Assembly: GCF_034313845.1 (NCBI RefSeq)
Contig: NZ_JAVIWN010000004.1
Origin: Actimicrobium sp034313845
Lineage (GTDB): Bacteria; Pseudomonadota; Gammaproteobacteria; Burkholderiales; Burkholderiaceae_D
Direction: 5' to 3' (one strand)
DNA length: 64,000 bases
Shown here: in pieces, positions 56,301 to 63,025 of the stretch
How positions within the stretch are numbered: the stretch's first letter is position 1
How the letters are laid out: every line of letters starts with the position of its first letter
Program-made: the position numbers and the translations under genes
Notes under the pieces: generated by a model
Databases searched by the model: none
The model's input: only the letters and a program-made list of their open reading frames with translations
What the model was told of the DNA's origin: nothing

Positions 56301-57715
56301 AACGATGACGGGGTCTGGATCCGGGTTGCCGAGGCGTTCAACGCACCGGCCGCAAGGTTGATTGCGCCCTGCCCGCTGAGCTGCGTGCCCGACAGCGTCG
56401 CACTACGCGCCGTCACCGTGATGTCGCCGAGCGCCTGCAGCGTGCCATTGGTGTCGGTCAGGGTGGTGGATTGCAGTACCAGACCCGCGCCGGAGTAGAC
56501 CGTGCCGCTGTTGTCCAGCGTGCCCGATGCTGTCAGCGTGGTGCCGGTGCCAGCAGCGCCAGCAGCACCGCGCTGGATGATGGCACCCTGGTTGCGGATG
56601 TCGGTGGCACTGAGAACCAATGCCCCTTGCGCATCCAGCGTACCTTGCTGCGTGATCGCGCCGGCACTGCTGATGGTGGTGGCCGCGCCGCTTTGTGTCG
56701 TACCTGTCAGTGTTGTATTCGCCTGGCCATCGATGCGGATCGCCTGCGCGGCGTAGCTGTCCCTGAGCGTCAAGTCGCCATTGGCCGACAGCGCCAGATT
56801 GCCTTGCAAGGCAGCGAGTCGGCCGGTGCTGTTGACGCCCAGGCCCTTGTCGCTAGCCACCAGCACGATCTGGTTCGCGTACATGCCGCCGAGGTCCTTG
56901 ATGTCGATCGCAAAGCGCGGCGTCGCACCCGTGCCCGATTGCGCCGCCGCGCTCAGCGTCCCGTACAGCACCTGGTTCGCACCGGCGATCACGTTGAGAT
57001 TCTTGGCCCAGACCTCGCCGTCGATCACCAGCCCGCGTGCGATCAGGTCGAGCTGTTCGAGGTTGCTCGCGTTCAGACCCGCCGCGCCGATGCCGAGCGC
57101 TCCCTGACGCACGTCGAGGCCGTTGATCGCACCGCCGCTACCAAACTGCACTTGGCCGGTCGTCAGCGTGGCCCGGTTGGCATTGAGGAAACCGCAGCCG
57201 TCGCAGGCGATGCCATTCGGATTGGCGACCACGATATCGGCCCGCTGGCCGGCCACTTCGATGGTGCCGCGCAGGGTCGACGGATTGGTCGACACCACTT
57301 CATTGAGGATGATGCGTGCCGGCGTCGGCCCGAGCTGCAGGTTGCCGGTGATCCAGCCGCCCTGCACTGTCTGTACGTTCGTCGAGCTATTGTTGAGGAT
57401 CAGGCCCTTGCCGGTGACGTTGAACTGGTCGTACTGGTTGCGTGAGACACCGGACGCACCGGGCGGGGCGATATGCGCGATCGGTGTGCCGTTGGCGGCG
57501 GCATCCATGAGTGCTTTCTGTCCCGAAGGTGCTGCTGATGCAGCCACCGTTTGGGCTTGCGCCGGCAGGGTCCAAAGTACTGCCTGCGCGACGTGGATCA
57601 TCAACACAGCGTGGGTGACCACGCACTTCCAGGTGCGCACCGGCGGGGGCGTGAACGCGCTGGCAAGCGAGGAGGAACGGGCTGGTGACAGGGGACGGAA
57701 AGGGGAAGGTGGCAT
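47318..57715 (-). CDS. cdiA: Giant filamentous hemagglutinin / CdiA-type contact toxin
   Basis: A 3465-aa TpsA-type exoprotein. Residues about 1-55 are an extended signal region; the TPS secretion domain (about 70-310) has NQYDQFNV and VVANPNGIACDGCGF. Long beta-helical FHA repeats (NxxGxLxA-type) run to about residue 1500, then a region with two predicted extender segments. The C-terminal pretoxin motif is NNRQLHPTERILAQQL. The last about 80 residues start SYSDHALKQIAVRDAGIGV and end VVVSPQGNVVTTWG. They fit the layout of small BECR- or DUF4258-like RNase toxins (HAxxRI...v..al..P), but no catalytic residue is proven. A secreted TpsB partner is 12 bp upstream. Confidence 0.9.
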   Translation of the reverse strand: MPPSPFRPLSPARSSSLASAFTPPPVRTWKCVVTHAVLMIHVAQAVLWTLPAQAQTVAASAAPSGQKALMDAAANGTPIAHIAPPGASGVSRNQYDQFNVTGKGLILNNSSTNVQTVQGGWITGNLQLGPTPARIILNEVVSTNPSTLRGTIEVAGQRADIVVANPNGIACDGCGFLNANRATLTTGQVQFGSGGAINGLDVRQGALGIGAAGLNASNLEQLDLIARGLVIDGEVWAKNLNVIAGANQVLYGTLSAAAQSGTGATPRFAIDIKDLGGMYANQIVLVASDKGLGVNSTGRLAALQGNLALSANGDLTLRDSYAAQAIRIDGQANTTLTGTTQSGAATTISSAGAITQQGTLDAQGALVLSATDIRNQGAIIQRGAAGAAGTGTTLTASGTLDNSGTVYSGAGLVLQSTTLTDTNGTLQALGDITVTARSATLSGTQLSGQGAINLAAGALNASATRIQTPSSLRITGNTVANNGGVWQAGQDLSVQAGTFGNTGGTLASGGRVGVNVAGALDNTNGILSGNGGVQIVAGSVGNNGGLVQANGRDAAIAIQTGAMSNRSGVIATAGNLAITASALDNRDGLLRAEQTARIALGTGQLDNSAGQLIGAGALTLESGAIRNAGGVLASGSVLALDTQGQQLDNTSGAIIATGPLRIVASALTSNGGQLVAQGRDSTVTLQADSLANRSGVIDAAGSATITANAAIDNVLGTIRSGTNAASTAGMLSLTAGSLANAGGQTIARDALQITTGALGNANGVIASRDAGVGIAAAALVNTAGLITGNTTTLSTQAIDNAAGEISGTGALSINANGQTIDNGNGQLLGGSDLRLQAGRLSNTGSSGTIAAGRDIAISATTLNNDGARLSAGRDLVLTTSGNLTNRTGSIEAVNALTLAAGALDTSAGKLLAGRTVNITAGSINATDGTISAADTVTLETTGALTNRRGKISADGNLAIAAATLDNRDGAVSAKQSTDINLGTGVLDNAAGQLIGSGALTLRSGEIRNAGGTIASGSTLALNTQGHQLDNSANGQLVAQRDVTITSAALGNAGGTIAALQGALVVNTGTSALDNTGGMLQASGNADLTGGTLGNRAGRIVGRDITLTGTALDNHDDGRIVAASRLTATTQGIRNDTGLLQAVGAVTLDTGDGVLTNTSSGSSGGIIAGTTLAITGGDLANQGGFIASNGAQTIRVVRDIDNRSGQLVSGADSTITVRNLDNGSGRITAAGNVTLAGTGLIDNRAGQIAANGSASITAATLRNAASGTIEANDINLNATTVDNAGGAIRAQRNLSLVTTALDNTNATLSARNDLSVSAGSLANSGGNITSNGNAALTTGSPRIDGTVSAQNLTLTLQNGSGLTDLTNSGLLSAQNNLTINAANLTNSGTLAAGAVLTANTSGNLRNSGEISASTTRLNVAGTLTNTVSGLIDGVTTTINAGATDNTGRIYGDQLAINGSAVNNRDTGTVAARQTLLLGAQAVSNTGGALLYSLGDIAIGARIDGAGQLQGAASTLVNASSRIEAAGTLSVDAASIVNRNDQLTTRTVTSAPVLEEYVIPRDSTTQYPLSQCTDIGGSQDSNACIVHPDLFGLRSTVTTARTITPAVTGGDSPTPATTQINYSWDAPVFARFAVTPVGPPPAEPSGGCTTTNFDGAPVPLYTSGCNTWRTQYASWDSSFQATLDQLETKIATYNAGVNEDNRVETFEDYTRIRVSGITSTTEVATSAPAQLLSGGAMRLTGDTSNRDSQIVAGGALAITSSSLPNDTTKGEKRTTFSGTSQFSEVVYCSPFNTCRETQAQIPYDKAPNVKSFNLPTTQRVQFAANPTAVRDLTRNTTAPISASAGSIGSVATTPASLNPNGAISAQLRPALAVVNASGSTQPISAPPAQSTLVLKPVAPGGAVVPVSPQQVSTSQGNAFIVTAQPSQRPPATSLFTIHPAPDSRTLVETDPRFTNQRAFLGSDYFLQALQRNPERQLKRYGDGFAEQQLVNDQILTLTERRFLSGYSSTETEYQALMDSGVAFARKYQLTPGVALSAEQMALLTTDIVWLSTQNVTLADGTVQQVLAPQVFLRRLKDGDLTPTGALIAGSDVTIRTDRDLVNSGTIAASGKLTLVAGRDLVNDGGRLSGQDIVARASNDLKNLSGVIQGSGTDSRVTLLAGRDVVIQTRTIDTANTSGNSTRSAIDRVATVQGGTVRIDAARDLLVAGASVGASSDLIATAGGDLRISSVDQHYQIAVGDSSGRTVQGRSGHIVEDNVTQAAATLVAGGNLALVAGGNLGVRGATVSAGDSALLKGANVTIDAAKERTTTDIQTIGKNAYNHVARSDETLVGGSISATNDLSVIANGRDGAGNIAVNAGYLSSKAGLVGVVAGNDIAIGAITTARSAINDSYNKSGNLVSSTTTTSSQRSSSDQVQGSVLSGNTILAQAGNPTNRTGDISIAGSSLVADRDLRLDAGRDLTITTAQSTQQDSSAFQQTTSGLFTSGAALTLGQRQQQQDATGTATTSAASTVASLSGNARLIAGQRYTQTGSDLLTPNGNIDVTARKIDITAATDTAEQRQQQQFKQSGLTVAVSNPVISAAQTAQQMTAAAGQTKDVRMQALAAATTVLAASKAVDAVTDPDKATSIGVSISLGGSKSQSDSTQRSSTVRGSTIAAGGDVTLRSLGDKGGNNTDSTDGNILLSGSQISAGRDARLLADGKIDLGAASNTAAQTSTNNSSSASVGIGFSVGANTGFYISANAAAARGKADGSDVTQVNSQVEAGNRVTLKSGGDTTLDGAVVRGRQVTGDIGGNLVIASRQDTSVFAGKQQSASAGITVPIGPGTGGGNLSASKSKVDSTFASVAEQSGIQAGDGGFNVNVAGNTTLTGGAITSTQKAMDDDVNRFTTGGTLTTSDIQNRASYNATSVGVTLGAGADSSGKSTLGGSSAGIGRDSGNASSVTAAAISGIAGNKAARTGDAGTGMQKIFDADKLQKDVNAQVQITQAFGREAPKAIADFAAAQALDFRGQRNEEEAKKWDEGGIYRVALHTATGALTGGTSGALGAAAVAGAAPLLNDLQDNIAVNLKNAGASDTVAKLAGQLIAQSTAVGLGAVASGGATAGTAMGLNVDANNRQLHPTERILAQQLAKQSGGKYTAAQIEAQMRGMTMTTDGVIEVGVPDTVVSGLPKRDQGGTWIYAGSTADGKPIVVQQLDPADAALRAYIVSNTTGASVPSLVTYGGSYVAPPLPTLSNGLPAAPDGTTRISIVVDGTSYFPLVARCPAASCTNGDSIASAIPDPGTKAFVDAVARKVDKTVNIVTAVTGVAGEVAAAVKAVTAIAGAGAKTVQVVEGEVVGAVQVAKGAGSGMAPVKSVGANSDSLADAASSMQAARLTMQLSAEQAAGVRAPTSIASYSDHALKQIAVRDAGIGVNQTAVIDAFANPVTIQYVPSKYGPTFKYTGQNATVVVSPQGNVVTTWGTSAAGVAK
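48750..52015 (-). repeat. Segment of cdiA duplicated in the broken copy (41346-44585)
   Basis: This part of cdiA is nearly identical in DNA to 41346-44585 in the same orientation, about 7.4 kb apart. The two differ by scattered base changes and by a deletion of about 25 bp in the broken copy near 44525. Direct repeats of 3.2 kb in this orientation could recombine and delete or swap the C-terminal module between them. Confidence 0.85.
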
Positions 57716-57727
57716 GGGATTCTTTGT

Positions 57728-59497
57728 TTAAAAAGCGGCGGTCAGCGACAGGAACAGGTTGTGGTTCGCGGTACGAAAGCCCGCCGGCTTGTACAGCGGC
57801 GTGCCGTAGCTCAGGTCGCATTGCATGGCTTGCCACTTGCCGCGCAGGCCCAGCGCAGCACCCGCGAGCCGGTCGCCAATCAGCGTGGCAGCGCTGGCCC
57901 CCCACACGCGGCCCGCGTCGATGCCGGTATAGATCTGCATATCGAGACCTTCGACACCATCGAACCACTGCACTGGCAGTGCCAGTTCATTGCGCAGCAT
58001 GGTGCCGCTCTCGGCCAGCAACACGCTGTCGCCATCGAAGCCGCGCACCGTGCTGCGGTTGCCGATCGCCATCTGGTCGGTCGACAACGTGGCATCAGCA
58101 GTCTGCTGCGCTCGCAGTACGCCGGTGTACTGGAACGGTAATTGCCCCAGCCGGAAGGACTGCTGATAGCGCCCCGACACCAGCCAGATCGACGGCCGCA
58201 GGGTGGGCCCGCCCTCCGGTACGCCGGCCAGGTCGTCCTGCGCCGATTGCCACGGTACGCCGCGCCGGTAGCCGATCTGCAGGTCGACACTGGCGTCGGT
58301 CAGCAAGCGCCGGAAGGTCACGCCGGTTTCCAGATTGGTGGTGCGCCGGCGCTGCACCACCAGCTCGACATCATCGAGATAGCTGGTGGCCCGGCGCAAC
58401 TGCAGGCTCGCGTACGCGCCTGCCTTGGCCGAGCTAGTGCGCAGCAGCGTGCGCTGCCACTTCGCTTCGGTGGTGCGGCTGCTGCCGCTGGAGAGGAACT
58501 GCACGGTGGTGCCCTGCACGACCTGGGCGAACTGGCTGTTGGCGTTACTGATGCTGAAGGTGTCGTAGCCCCACGGGATGCTGTAATCGAACGCGACGTT
58601 CTGGCTGCGATGACGCTCGCCGAGCGCATCGATATTGCTGTTCACTGATAGCGACAGCAGGTCATTGAGTCCCAGCGGATTGTCGAGGCCAAGATTGCCC
58701 GAGAACTGCGGCTTGCCCAGCGCCCCTGTGCCGGAATTGTCGAGCGTGGCGCCGCCATGCAGGCGCTCGCGTAACGCTGATTCCTGGTGCCGAATCAGCA
58801 GCACGCTGGTGTCGGGTTGCTGGCCGGGCACCAGTTCGGTCGTGACATGCTGGCTAGCCAGCCGCTGCATCTGCTCGACGCCCTGCTCCAGGTCGCGCAC
58901 GTTGACCAAGTCGCCTGGACTGGCCGGGAAGGCGTTGCGCCAGGTGCCCCAGGCGGTGTCTGGTACCGTTACCGGCTCGGTTGCCCCGGCCGCCTGGACC
59001 ATGCGGATCTGCGCGATGCGCCCAACGTGCAACTGAAACTGCAGCGTGCCATCGGCCAGGTTCTGTGCCGGCAGCGTCACCTTCGTGGTCGCATAACCCA
59101 GTTCGATCAACTTTGCATCGAGCACCGACGCAATCCGGCTCAAGCCGGCAACGCCAACGCAGCGGTTTATATACGCCTGCGCGCTGTCGAGCAACCAGCC
59201 GAACTGGCAATAGCTCTCGCCGGTCAGTTTGATCTCGTGTATCACGAAGCACGGTGCTTCGACGGGCAGGACGGTGTCGAAGGACATGTCGCGGGACGGC
59301 TGCAGCACGTCGGCCGACGGCTCCAGCCGCGATTGCTGCTCGCGGCTGCGTTCTTCCTGGCGACGCAAGCCTTCCTGGGTCGCCGTAGCCGGCAGGACGC
59401 GTTGCGCCAGCGCGGTATCGCAGGCGATCAGGAGTGACAGGCATAAGGCTAGCGGCATCAGGAGATGCCGGCGGTACGCACTCAGAGAAGGAGTCAA
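57728..59497 (-). CDS. cdiB: TpsB/CdiB outer-membrane transporter
   Basis: Omp85-superfamily pore that exports CdiA, 589 aa. The start is TTG at 59497; the internal ATG at 59458 is an alternative. Signal sequence (HLLMPLALCLSLLIACDTALAQ), a short linker, POTRA_2 domain (CFVIHEIKLTGESYCQFGWLL) and a second POTRA, then a 16-strand barrel ending in Phe (FLSLTAAF). The L6-type loop motif RGFDGDSVL (VRGF) is at about residue 475. cdiB-cdiA-cdiI is the standard order. The gap 59498-59730 before it has no gene; the promoter is expected there. Confidence 0.9.
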   Translation of the reverse strand: MTPSLSAYRRHLLMPLALCLSLLIACDTALAQRVLPATATQEGLRRQEERSREQQSRLEPSADVLQPSRDMSFDTVLPVEAPCFVIHEIKLTGESYCQFGWLLDSAQAYINRCVGVAGLSRIASVLDAKLIELGYATTKVTLPAQNLADGTLQFQLHVGRIAQIRMVQAAGATEPVTVPDTAWGTWRNAFPASPGDLVNVRDLEQGVEQMQRLASQHVTTELVPGQQPDTSVLLIRHQESALRERLHGGATLDNSGTGALGKPQFSGNLGLDNPLGLNDLLSLSVNSNIDALGERHRSQNVAFDYSIPWGYDTFSISNANSQFAQVVQGTTVQFLSSGSSRTTEAKWQRTLLRTSSAKAGAYASLQLRRATSYLDDVELVVQRRRTTNLETGVTFRRLLTDASVDLQIGYRRGVPWQSAQDDLAGVPEGGPTLRPSIWLVSGRYQQSFRLGQLPFQYTGVLRAQQTADATLSTDQMAIGNRSTVRGFDGDSVLLAESGTMLRNELALPVQWFDGVEGLDMQIYTGIDAGRVWGASAATLIGDRLAGAALGLRGKWQAMQCDLSYGTPLYKPAGFRTANHNLFLSLTAAF

Positions 59498-59730
59498 GAC
59501 GCGCTTTCGGGCTGGCGAAAGTTTGCGAGATGAAATTCACTCGTAATGGCCATGAGTGGTTTGCCGAAGAGAAATGCGCCAAATAATTTTTGTTTATTGG
59601 TTGCCTCCGGCTTTGGCAGTGATTTGGTAGCGACTTGGCAAGCATCGCTTTCAAGCGGAGAGCTTGAGCGACGCGCTTCTGCGAGCGGCCATGTCCGTAT
59701 TACGTGCGCACCACCCCAAGTAGTCGCAAT

Positions 59731-60555
59731 TTAACTGAACAGAGCGGACAAGCTGTCACCCGCGCTAGCATCGACCACCGCTGGCGCACTGGTATCGACG
59801 CACAGCGTCACGCTGGCGTCGCGCCTGTTTATCTGCTCGCAAAGGAACAGGAAGAATTCGATCGGTAGCAAGGCCAATTGCACCGCGGTAAACAGCGCCT
59901 TGTTCAACAGACGCAGGTAAGTCATTTGCAGCACGCGCGCAGCGATCGGCGTGTCGTATTTGTTGTAAGTCAGCACTGTACGTTTCTGCGTATTGATGGA
60001 ATGAGTACATAGGTTGGCGCAGCGCGTGCCGGCAGAACGGATGTCGATCATGTCGGTGCCGCTACGAATTCTGATCTTGACAACGTCACCACGATTGTCC
60101 AATGCCTTTTCGACGTGGATGTCCAGTGACGTATTCTGACAGGCTAACAGTGTGCTCACGATGTTGAGGATGGCTGCGCGAGCAGGTGGCAGCGTGGGAT
60201 TATCCTGTGACCAGGCAGCGAGGTCTTCGCGCCATCGGACCGTCTCGCGCGAAATTTCACCCGCCAGGAACCTGACCAGGTTCCGTTTTTTTTCTGAAGT
60301 ATGATCCTCTCGGGTATACACACCGACAGTCCCCTCCCGATTAAGCGTAATGCGCAAATCAGCCGCATCGATAATGGTGCCGGAGCTGTTGCAGATACCA
60401 TACTGCAGTAGCACCTCGAGCGACGACCCAGACCAGACCAGCTGCCGGATCTGCGCCAGACGTGGCGGTGAAAAATCATGATGCAGAATCATCAATGCAC
60501 TGATCGCTGGTAGGGCCCAGGCACGCGCTACTGCTGTCTCGTCGTCGATCATCAT
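59731..60555 (-). CDS. Unrecognised 274-aa protein
   Basis: A continuous frame with normal-looking composition. ATG 60555 (or 60552) follows an upstream TTG at 60564. There is no signal peptide. A hydrophobic stretch (ALFTAVQLALLPIEFFLFLCE, about residues 220-240) could be a membrane helix. The N-terminal ETAVARAWALPAISALMILHHD and the acidic middle part give no family match. It lies just upstream of cdiB on the same strand, 234 bp apart, so it may be co-regulated. No function can be given. Confidence 0.6.
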   Translation of the reverse strand: MMIDDETAVARAWALPAISALMILHHDFSPPRLAQIRQLVWSGSSLEVLLQYGICNSSGTIIDAADLRITLNREGTVGVYTREDHTSEKKRNLVRFLAGEISRETVRWREDLAAWSQDNPTLPPARAAILNIVSTLLACQNTSLDIHVEKALDNRGDVVKIRIRSGTDMIDIRSAGTRCANLCTHSINTQKRTVLTYNKYDTPIAARVLQMTYLRLLNKALFTAVQLALLPIEFFLFLCEQINRRDASVTLCVDTSAPAVVDASAGDSLSALFS

Positions 60556-60640
60556 GGTAATCAAATCATGCCACCAAAGTACTACCTAAAAATTACACTT
60601 CCTCTGCGCTTCAGGGGAATCTCTCATTGATGACAAAATA

Positions 60641-60799
60641 CTACTTAATCAGGCAGGACTCGAGGTCGTTGACCAGCCACAGTGGTTTTTTTCCGCGACC
60701 TGACCACGTTTTTCCAGTTGCCACGTCACGATACTTTGCGGGGACAGCGACCTTGGATTTCGTCTGTTTCGTTTCCTGGGGTTCGAGGTGCAATAGAAC
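60641..60799 (-). pseudogene. H-NS-family C-terminal relic
   Basis: The minus-strand frame reads SKVAVPAKYRDVATGKTW then SGRGKKPLWL and stops (TAG 60643-60641). YRDxxTGxTWSGRGxxPxWL is the DNA-binding core of H-NS-like proteins. The N-terminal oligomerisation domain is missing: the frame is cut where the inverted repeat element (60778-60845) begins. Confidence 0.7.
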
Positions 60800-60845
60800 A
60801 GTTATGTTGTGCTGGGCATAAACGTTCTATTGCACATCAAACCCC
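60778..60845. repeat. 68-bp inverted-repeat mini-element
   Basis: Two 22-bp arms (60778-60799 and 60824-60845) are inverted copies matching at 20 of 22 positions, with a perfect inner 12 bp (GTGCAATAGAAC/GTTCTATTGCAC). They are separated by only 24 bp. The outer ends read GGGG and CCCC. It looks like the two ends of an insertion sequence brought together, a miniature element, or a strong stem-loop. It truncates the H-NS relic. Confidence 0.75.
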
Positions 60846-60959
60846 GGTGTAGCTCAATTTGTCACAGCATTGAAAAAATCAAAAAAGTATATGTTGCCTA
60901 CACAGGGCGACGAACAAGCGATATCGTTGAAGATGGATTTCATTACTCAGGAAACAGTG

Positions 60960-61229
60960 ATGGCACAGCTTGAGACTAAAGTATTTACTGCACACGTACC
61001 GCTGCCACTGGCCGAAAAAGTCGATCAGTTGGCAGCCCGTCTTGAACAGTCGCGAGGCTGGATCATTAAACAGGCGCTGTCAGCCTGGATCGGGCGGGAA
61101 GAGGAGCGCAGTCGCTTGACTCGCGAAGCTCTGGCCGACGTGGATACCGGCCAAGTGATTGATCACCAGTCCGTGCAGGTATGGGCTGATAGTTTCGACA
61201 CCGAGAACCCGTTGCCCGTACCGCGCTGA
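60960..61229 (+). CDS. ParD/CopG-like ribbon-helix-helix antitoxin
   Basis: 89 aa. ATG 60960 follows AGGAAA at good spacing; the frame is open upstream to 60870. The RHH domain is TKVFTAHVPLPLAEKVDQLAARLEQSRGWIIKQAL (about residues 5-39), followed by a flexible acidic toxin-binding tail (ADVDTGQVIDHQSVQVWADS). Its stop overlaps the start of the downstream parE relic (TGATG), the usual antitoxin-toxin order. Because the toxin is dead this antitoxin would be an orphan, perhaps still repressing its own promoter or neutralising a related toxin. Confidence 0.85.
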   Translation: MAQLETKVFTAHVPLPLAEKVDQLAARLEQSRGWIIKQALSAWIGREEERSRLTREALADVDTGQVIDHQSVQVWADSFDTENPLPVPR

Positions 61230-61494
61230 TGGAATTAAAGTGGACCAGCAAGGCCTTGTCCGATCTGGCCTGACTTTACGACTTCTTAGCGCCGACTTAG
61301 CGCCGGTAAACAAGAGAGCAGCAGCGCGTACCGCCCATTCGTGGGCGGCTGCACCTTCAAATTTTCTAGTGAACCCGCACATCGGGGAATGCCTTGACGA
61401 ATTCGAGCCGTGCGAGGTGCGTCGAATCCTCGTCGGGCACTATGAGATACGTTATGAGATTCAGGATTGCACCACCTATGTGCTACGTCTGTGA
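61229..61494 (+). pseudogene. Dead ParE toxin gene
   Basis: Starts MELKWTSKALSDLA, then an in-frame TGA (61271-61273) where the family has Arg (ARLYDFL type). After LYDFLAP an 11-bp tandem duplication (CTTAGCGCCG at 61285-61294 and again at 61296-61305) shifts the frame. Without it the sequence continues VNKRAAARTAHSWAAAPSNF to EVRRILVGHYEIRYEIQD, the ParE C-terminus, and stops at 61494. Two independent lesions show that the toxin is inactive. Confidence 0.85.
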
Positions 61495-61575
61495 CATGCC
61501 CGCGGGGATCGGAAAAACGGCCATATGGCCGATCGTGCAGAATCGGTGATCCGGCGGCGGATTGACAGCCGGCAC

Positions 61576-62286
61576 TCACATCCCCGGAAAACCTTGTTGC
61601 GCGGCCTCGTATGTGTTGACCTGCACCTTGCCACCCTGACGGTCCGCCTTCGGTGCCGCCTGCGCGGTAAGCGACTCCGCCGGATACGGTACGAAGAACG
61701 CTGGCGCGTCCTGGCACCCGCTGTCGAGCCAGGCATCGAGCTTGTCCGGTGGCAGCACCACCACCATGCGCTTTTCGTCCCCCAGCTTATGAAAACGTCG
61801 CATTAGCGGATGCTCGTCGGCATTGATCGTCAGCATCGAAAACGACAATAACGGCGCCCCGTCCGGTCCGGCCCGAGATTCCCATATACCCGCGATCCCC
61901 AACGGTGACCCATCGGTATGCGCAATGGCGAACCGTACCGCGTTGCCGCTCTCATAGTTCGGTTCATAAATCACCTGCGCTGGGATGACGCAAAATCGGC
62001 CATGCCGATAAGCATCCCGGAAACTCGGTTTGCTGGCCACCGTCTCGCTGCGCGCATTGTAGGTCCGGCGTGCCAGCGTACTGTCAGCCCAGTGCGGTAC
62101 CAGACCGAACATTGCCAAGTCTACTGTGCGGCGGCGAACGGTTGTGTTCGTTACGTCACCGCCGCGGCGGATAATCGGTGCCAGCGACCCCGGATAGGCT
62201 TCCGCCGGGTCGGCGCAGATGGGCAAAGTGGTGCCGAAATAATCCTCGAGGTCGGCACGGGTGGGAGGCTGGTAGTTAGCGCACAT
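61576..62286 (-). CDS. SRAP-family (YedK/HMCES) abasic-site DNA-protein crosslink protein
   Basis: 236 aa. It begins MCANYQPPTR, so Cys2 becomes the N-terminal residue after Met removal, as needed for thiazolidine crosslinking to abasic sites in single-stranded DNA. The conserved NARSET motif (TYNARSETVASKPSFRDAY), RFCVIPAQVIYEPNYES (the Glu) and MRRFHKLGDEKRMVVVL with the conserved His are present. ATG 62286 is the true start; the frame runs further up without conservation. Isolated gene. Confidence 0.88.
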   Translation of the reverse strand: MCANYQPPTRADLEDYFGTTLPICADPAEAYPGSLAPIIRRGGDVTNTTVRRRTVDLAMFGLVPHWADSTLARRTYNARSETVASKPSFRDAYRHGRFCVIPAQVIYEPNYESGNAVRFAIAHTDGSPLGIAGIWESRAGPDGAPLLSFSMLTINADEHPLMRRFHKLGDEKRMVVVLPPDKLDAWLDSGCQDAPAFFVPYPAESLTAQAAPKADRQGGKVQVNTYEAAQQGFPGM

Positions 62287-62396
62287 AGCCTGAAGCGTAC
62301 CTGTTTTCGGTGAGCGTTGACGATACTCCGTGAGAGGGGCCACGATCAGCGCCACCCGCTCGGCATCATGCTGCGACCCGACCAGATAACGCTTGC

Positions 62397-62558
62397 AGCG
62401 AGACGCTCTTTGGATTATCAAAAGTGGAGCGGTTGCAGGGGCTAAGACTCAAAACTTGGCGTGCTGCCAAGGATGAGACTATTGCCTGGCTGCTTTGGTA
62501 TAACCGGACTCGGTTGCATTCGACGCTGGCCTGTATCAGCCCGGTACATTTCGAGTAA
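62397..62558 (+). mobile_element. IS3-family orfB C-terminal tail
   Basis: A 53-codon in-frame relic: SETLFGLSKVERLQGLRLKT then WRAAKDETIAWLLWYNRTRL then HSTLACISPVHFE and stop. This is the end of an IS3-type orfB (SETLFGSLKVE and YNxxRLHSTLxYxSP signatures). No orfA, active-site part or inverted repeats remain. The 40.6-kb relic is of the same family but opposite orientation. Confidence 0.8.
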
Positions 62559-62624
62559 AACTGACTTGCCAATTCCCAACGGGTGGCACCCTCGTGTGAC
62601 GCGATAGACTAATTTTTGATCACC

Positions 62625-62813
62625 ATGCCCAAATCTGTTCGATGCCGAATCAAAGCTTGCGAAACCTGCAAAGCCGTCAGTTCAACTCTTTACCGGGTGG
62701 TGCAAGACGACACCGCTGCGTGGACCCTGATTTGCCAGGCATGCCGGACCCAAGTGGAGCGACATCCCAGCTACCGCTATGGCGGCACATGGAAGGCCAA
62801 CAAGCGGCATTGA
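62625..62813 (+). CDS. Small Cys-rich (zinc-ribbon-like) protein
   Basis: 62 aa, starting MPKSVRCRIKACETCKAVSS. Two CxxC pairs (CETC at about residues 12-15 and CQAC at about residues 40-43) plus an extra Cys at residue 7 suggest a zinc ribbon. The C-terminus is basic (YRYGGTWKANKRH). No family was identified. Immediately downstream is the helicase gene, 0.2 kb away. Small size makes the call tentative. Confidence 0.5.
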   Translation: MPKSVRCRIKACETCKAVSSTLYRVVQDDTAAWTLICQACRTQVERHPSYRYGGTWKANKRH

Positions 62814-63025
62814 TCGCCACCCCACGTCAAAGCAAGCCAAGACCTCTCCCTGTCTGATGAAGCATCAGCTGCTTGGGTTAAACTCCCGCCTGTTATCAAA
62901 ACCGTGAGCGGTTGAGTCCCCGCTCCTTGCCTTTGTCCTCTCCCCCCTTTCCTTTGGCTGACCAAGACCCCACCCCCTCCGCCCCCTGCGCTGTTCAACA
63001 TGAGTTACGCCATGTGCGTGCACTC

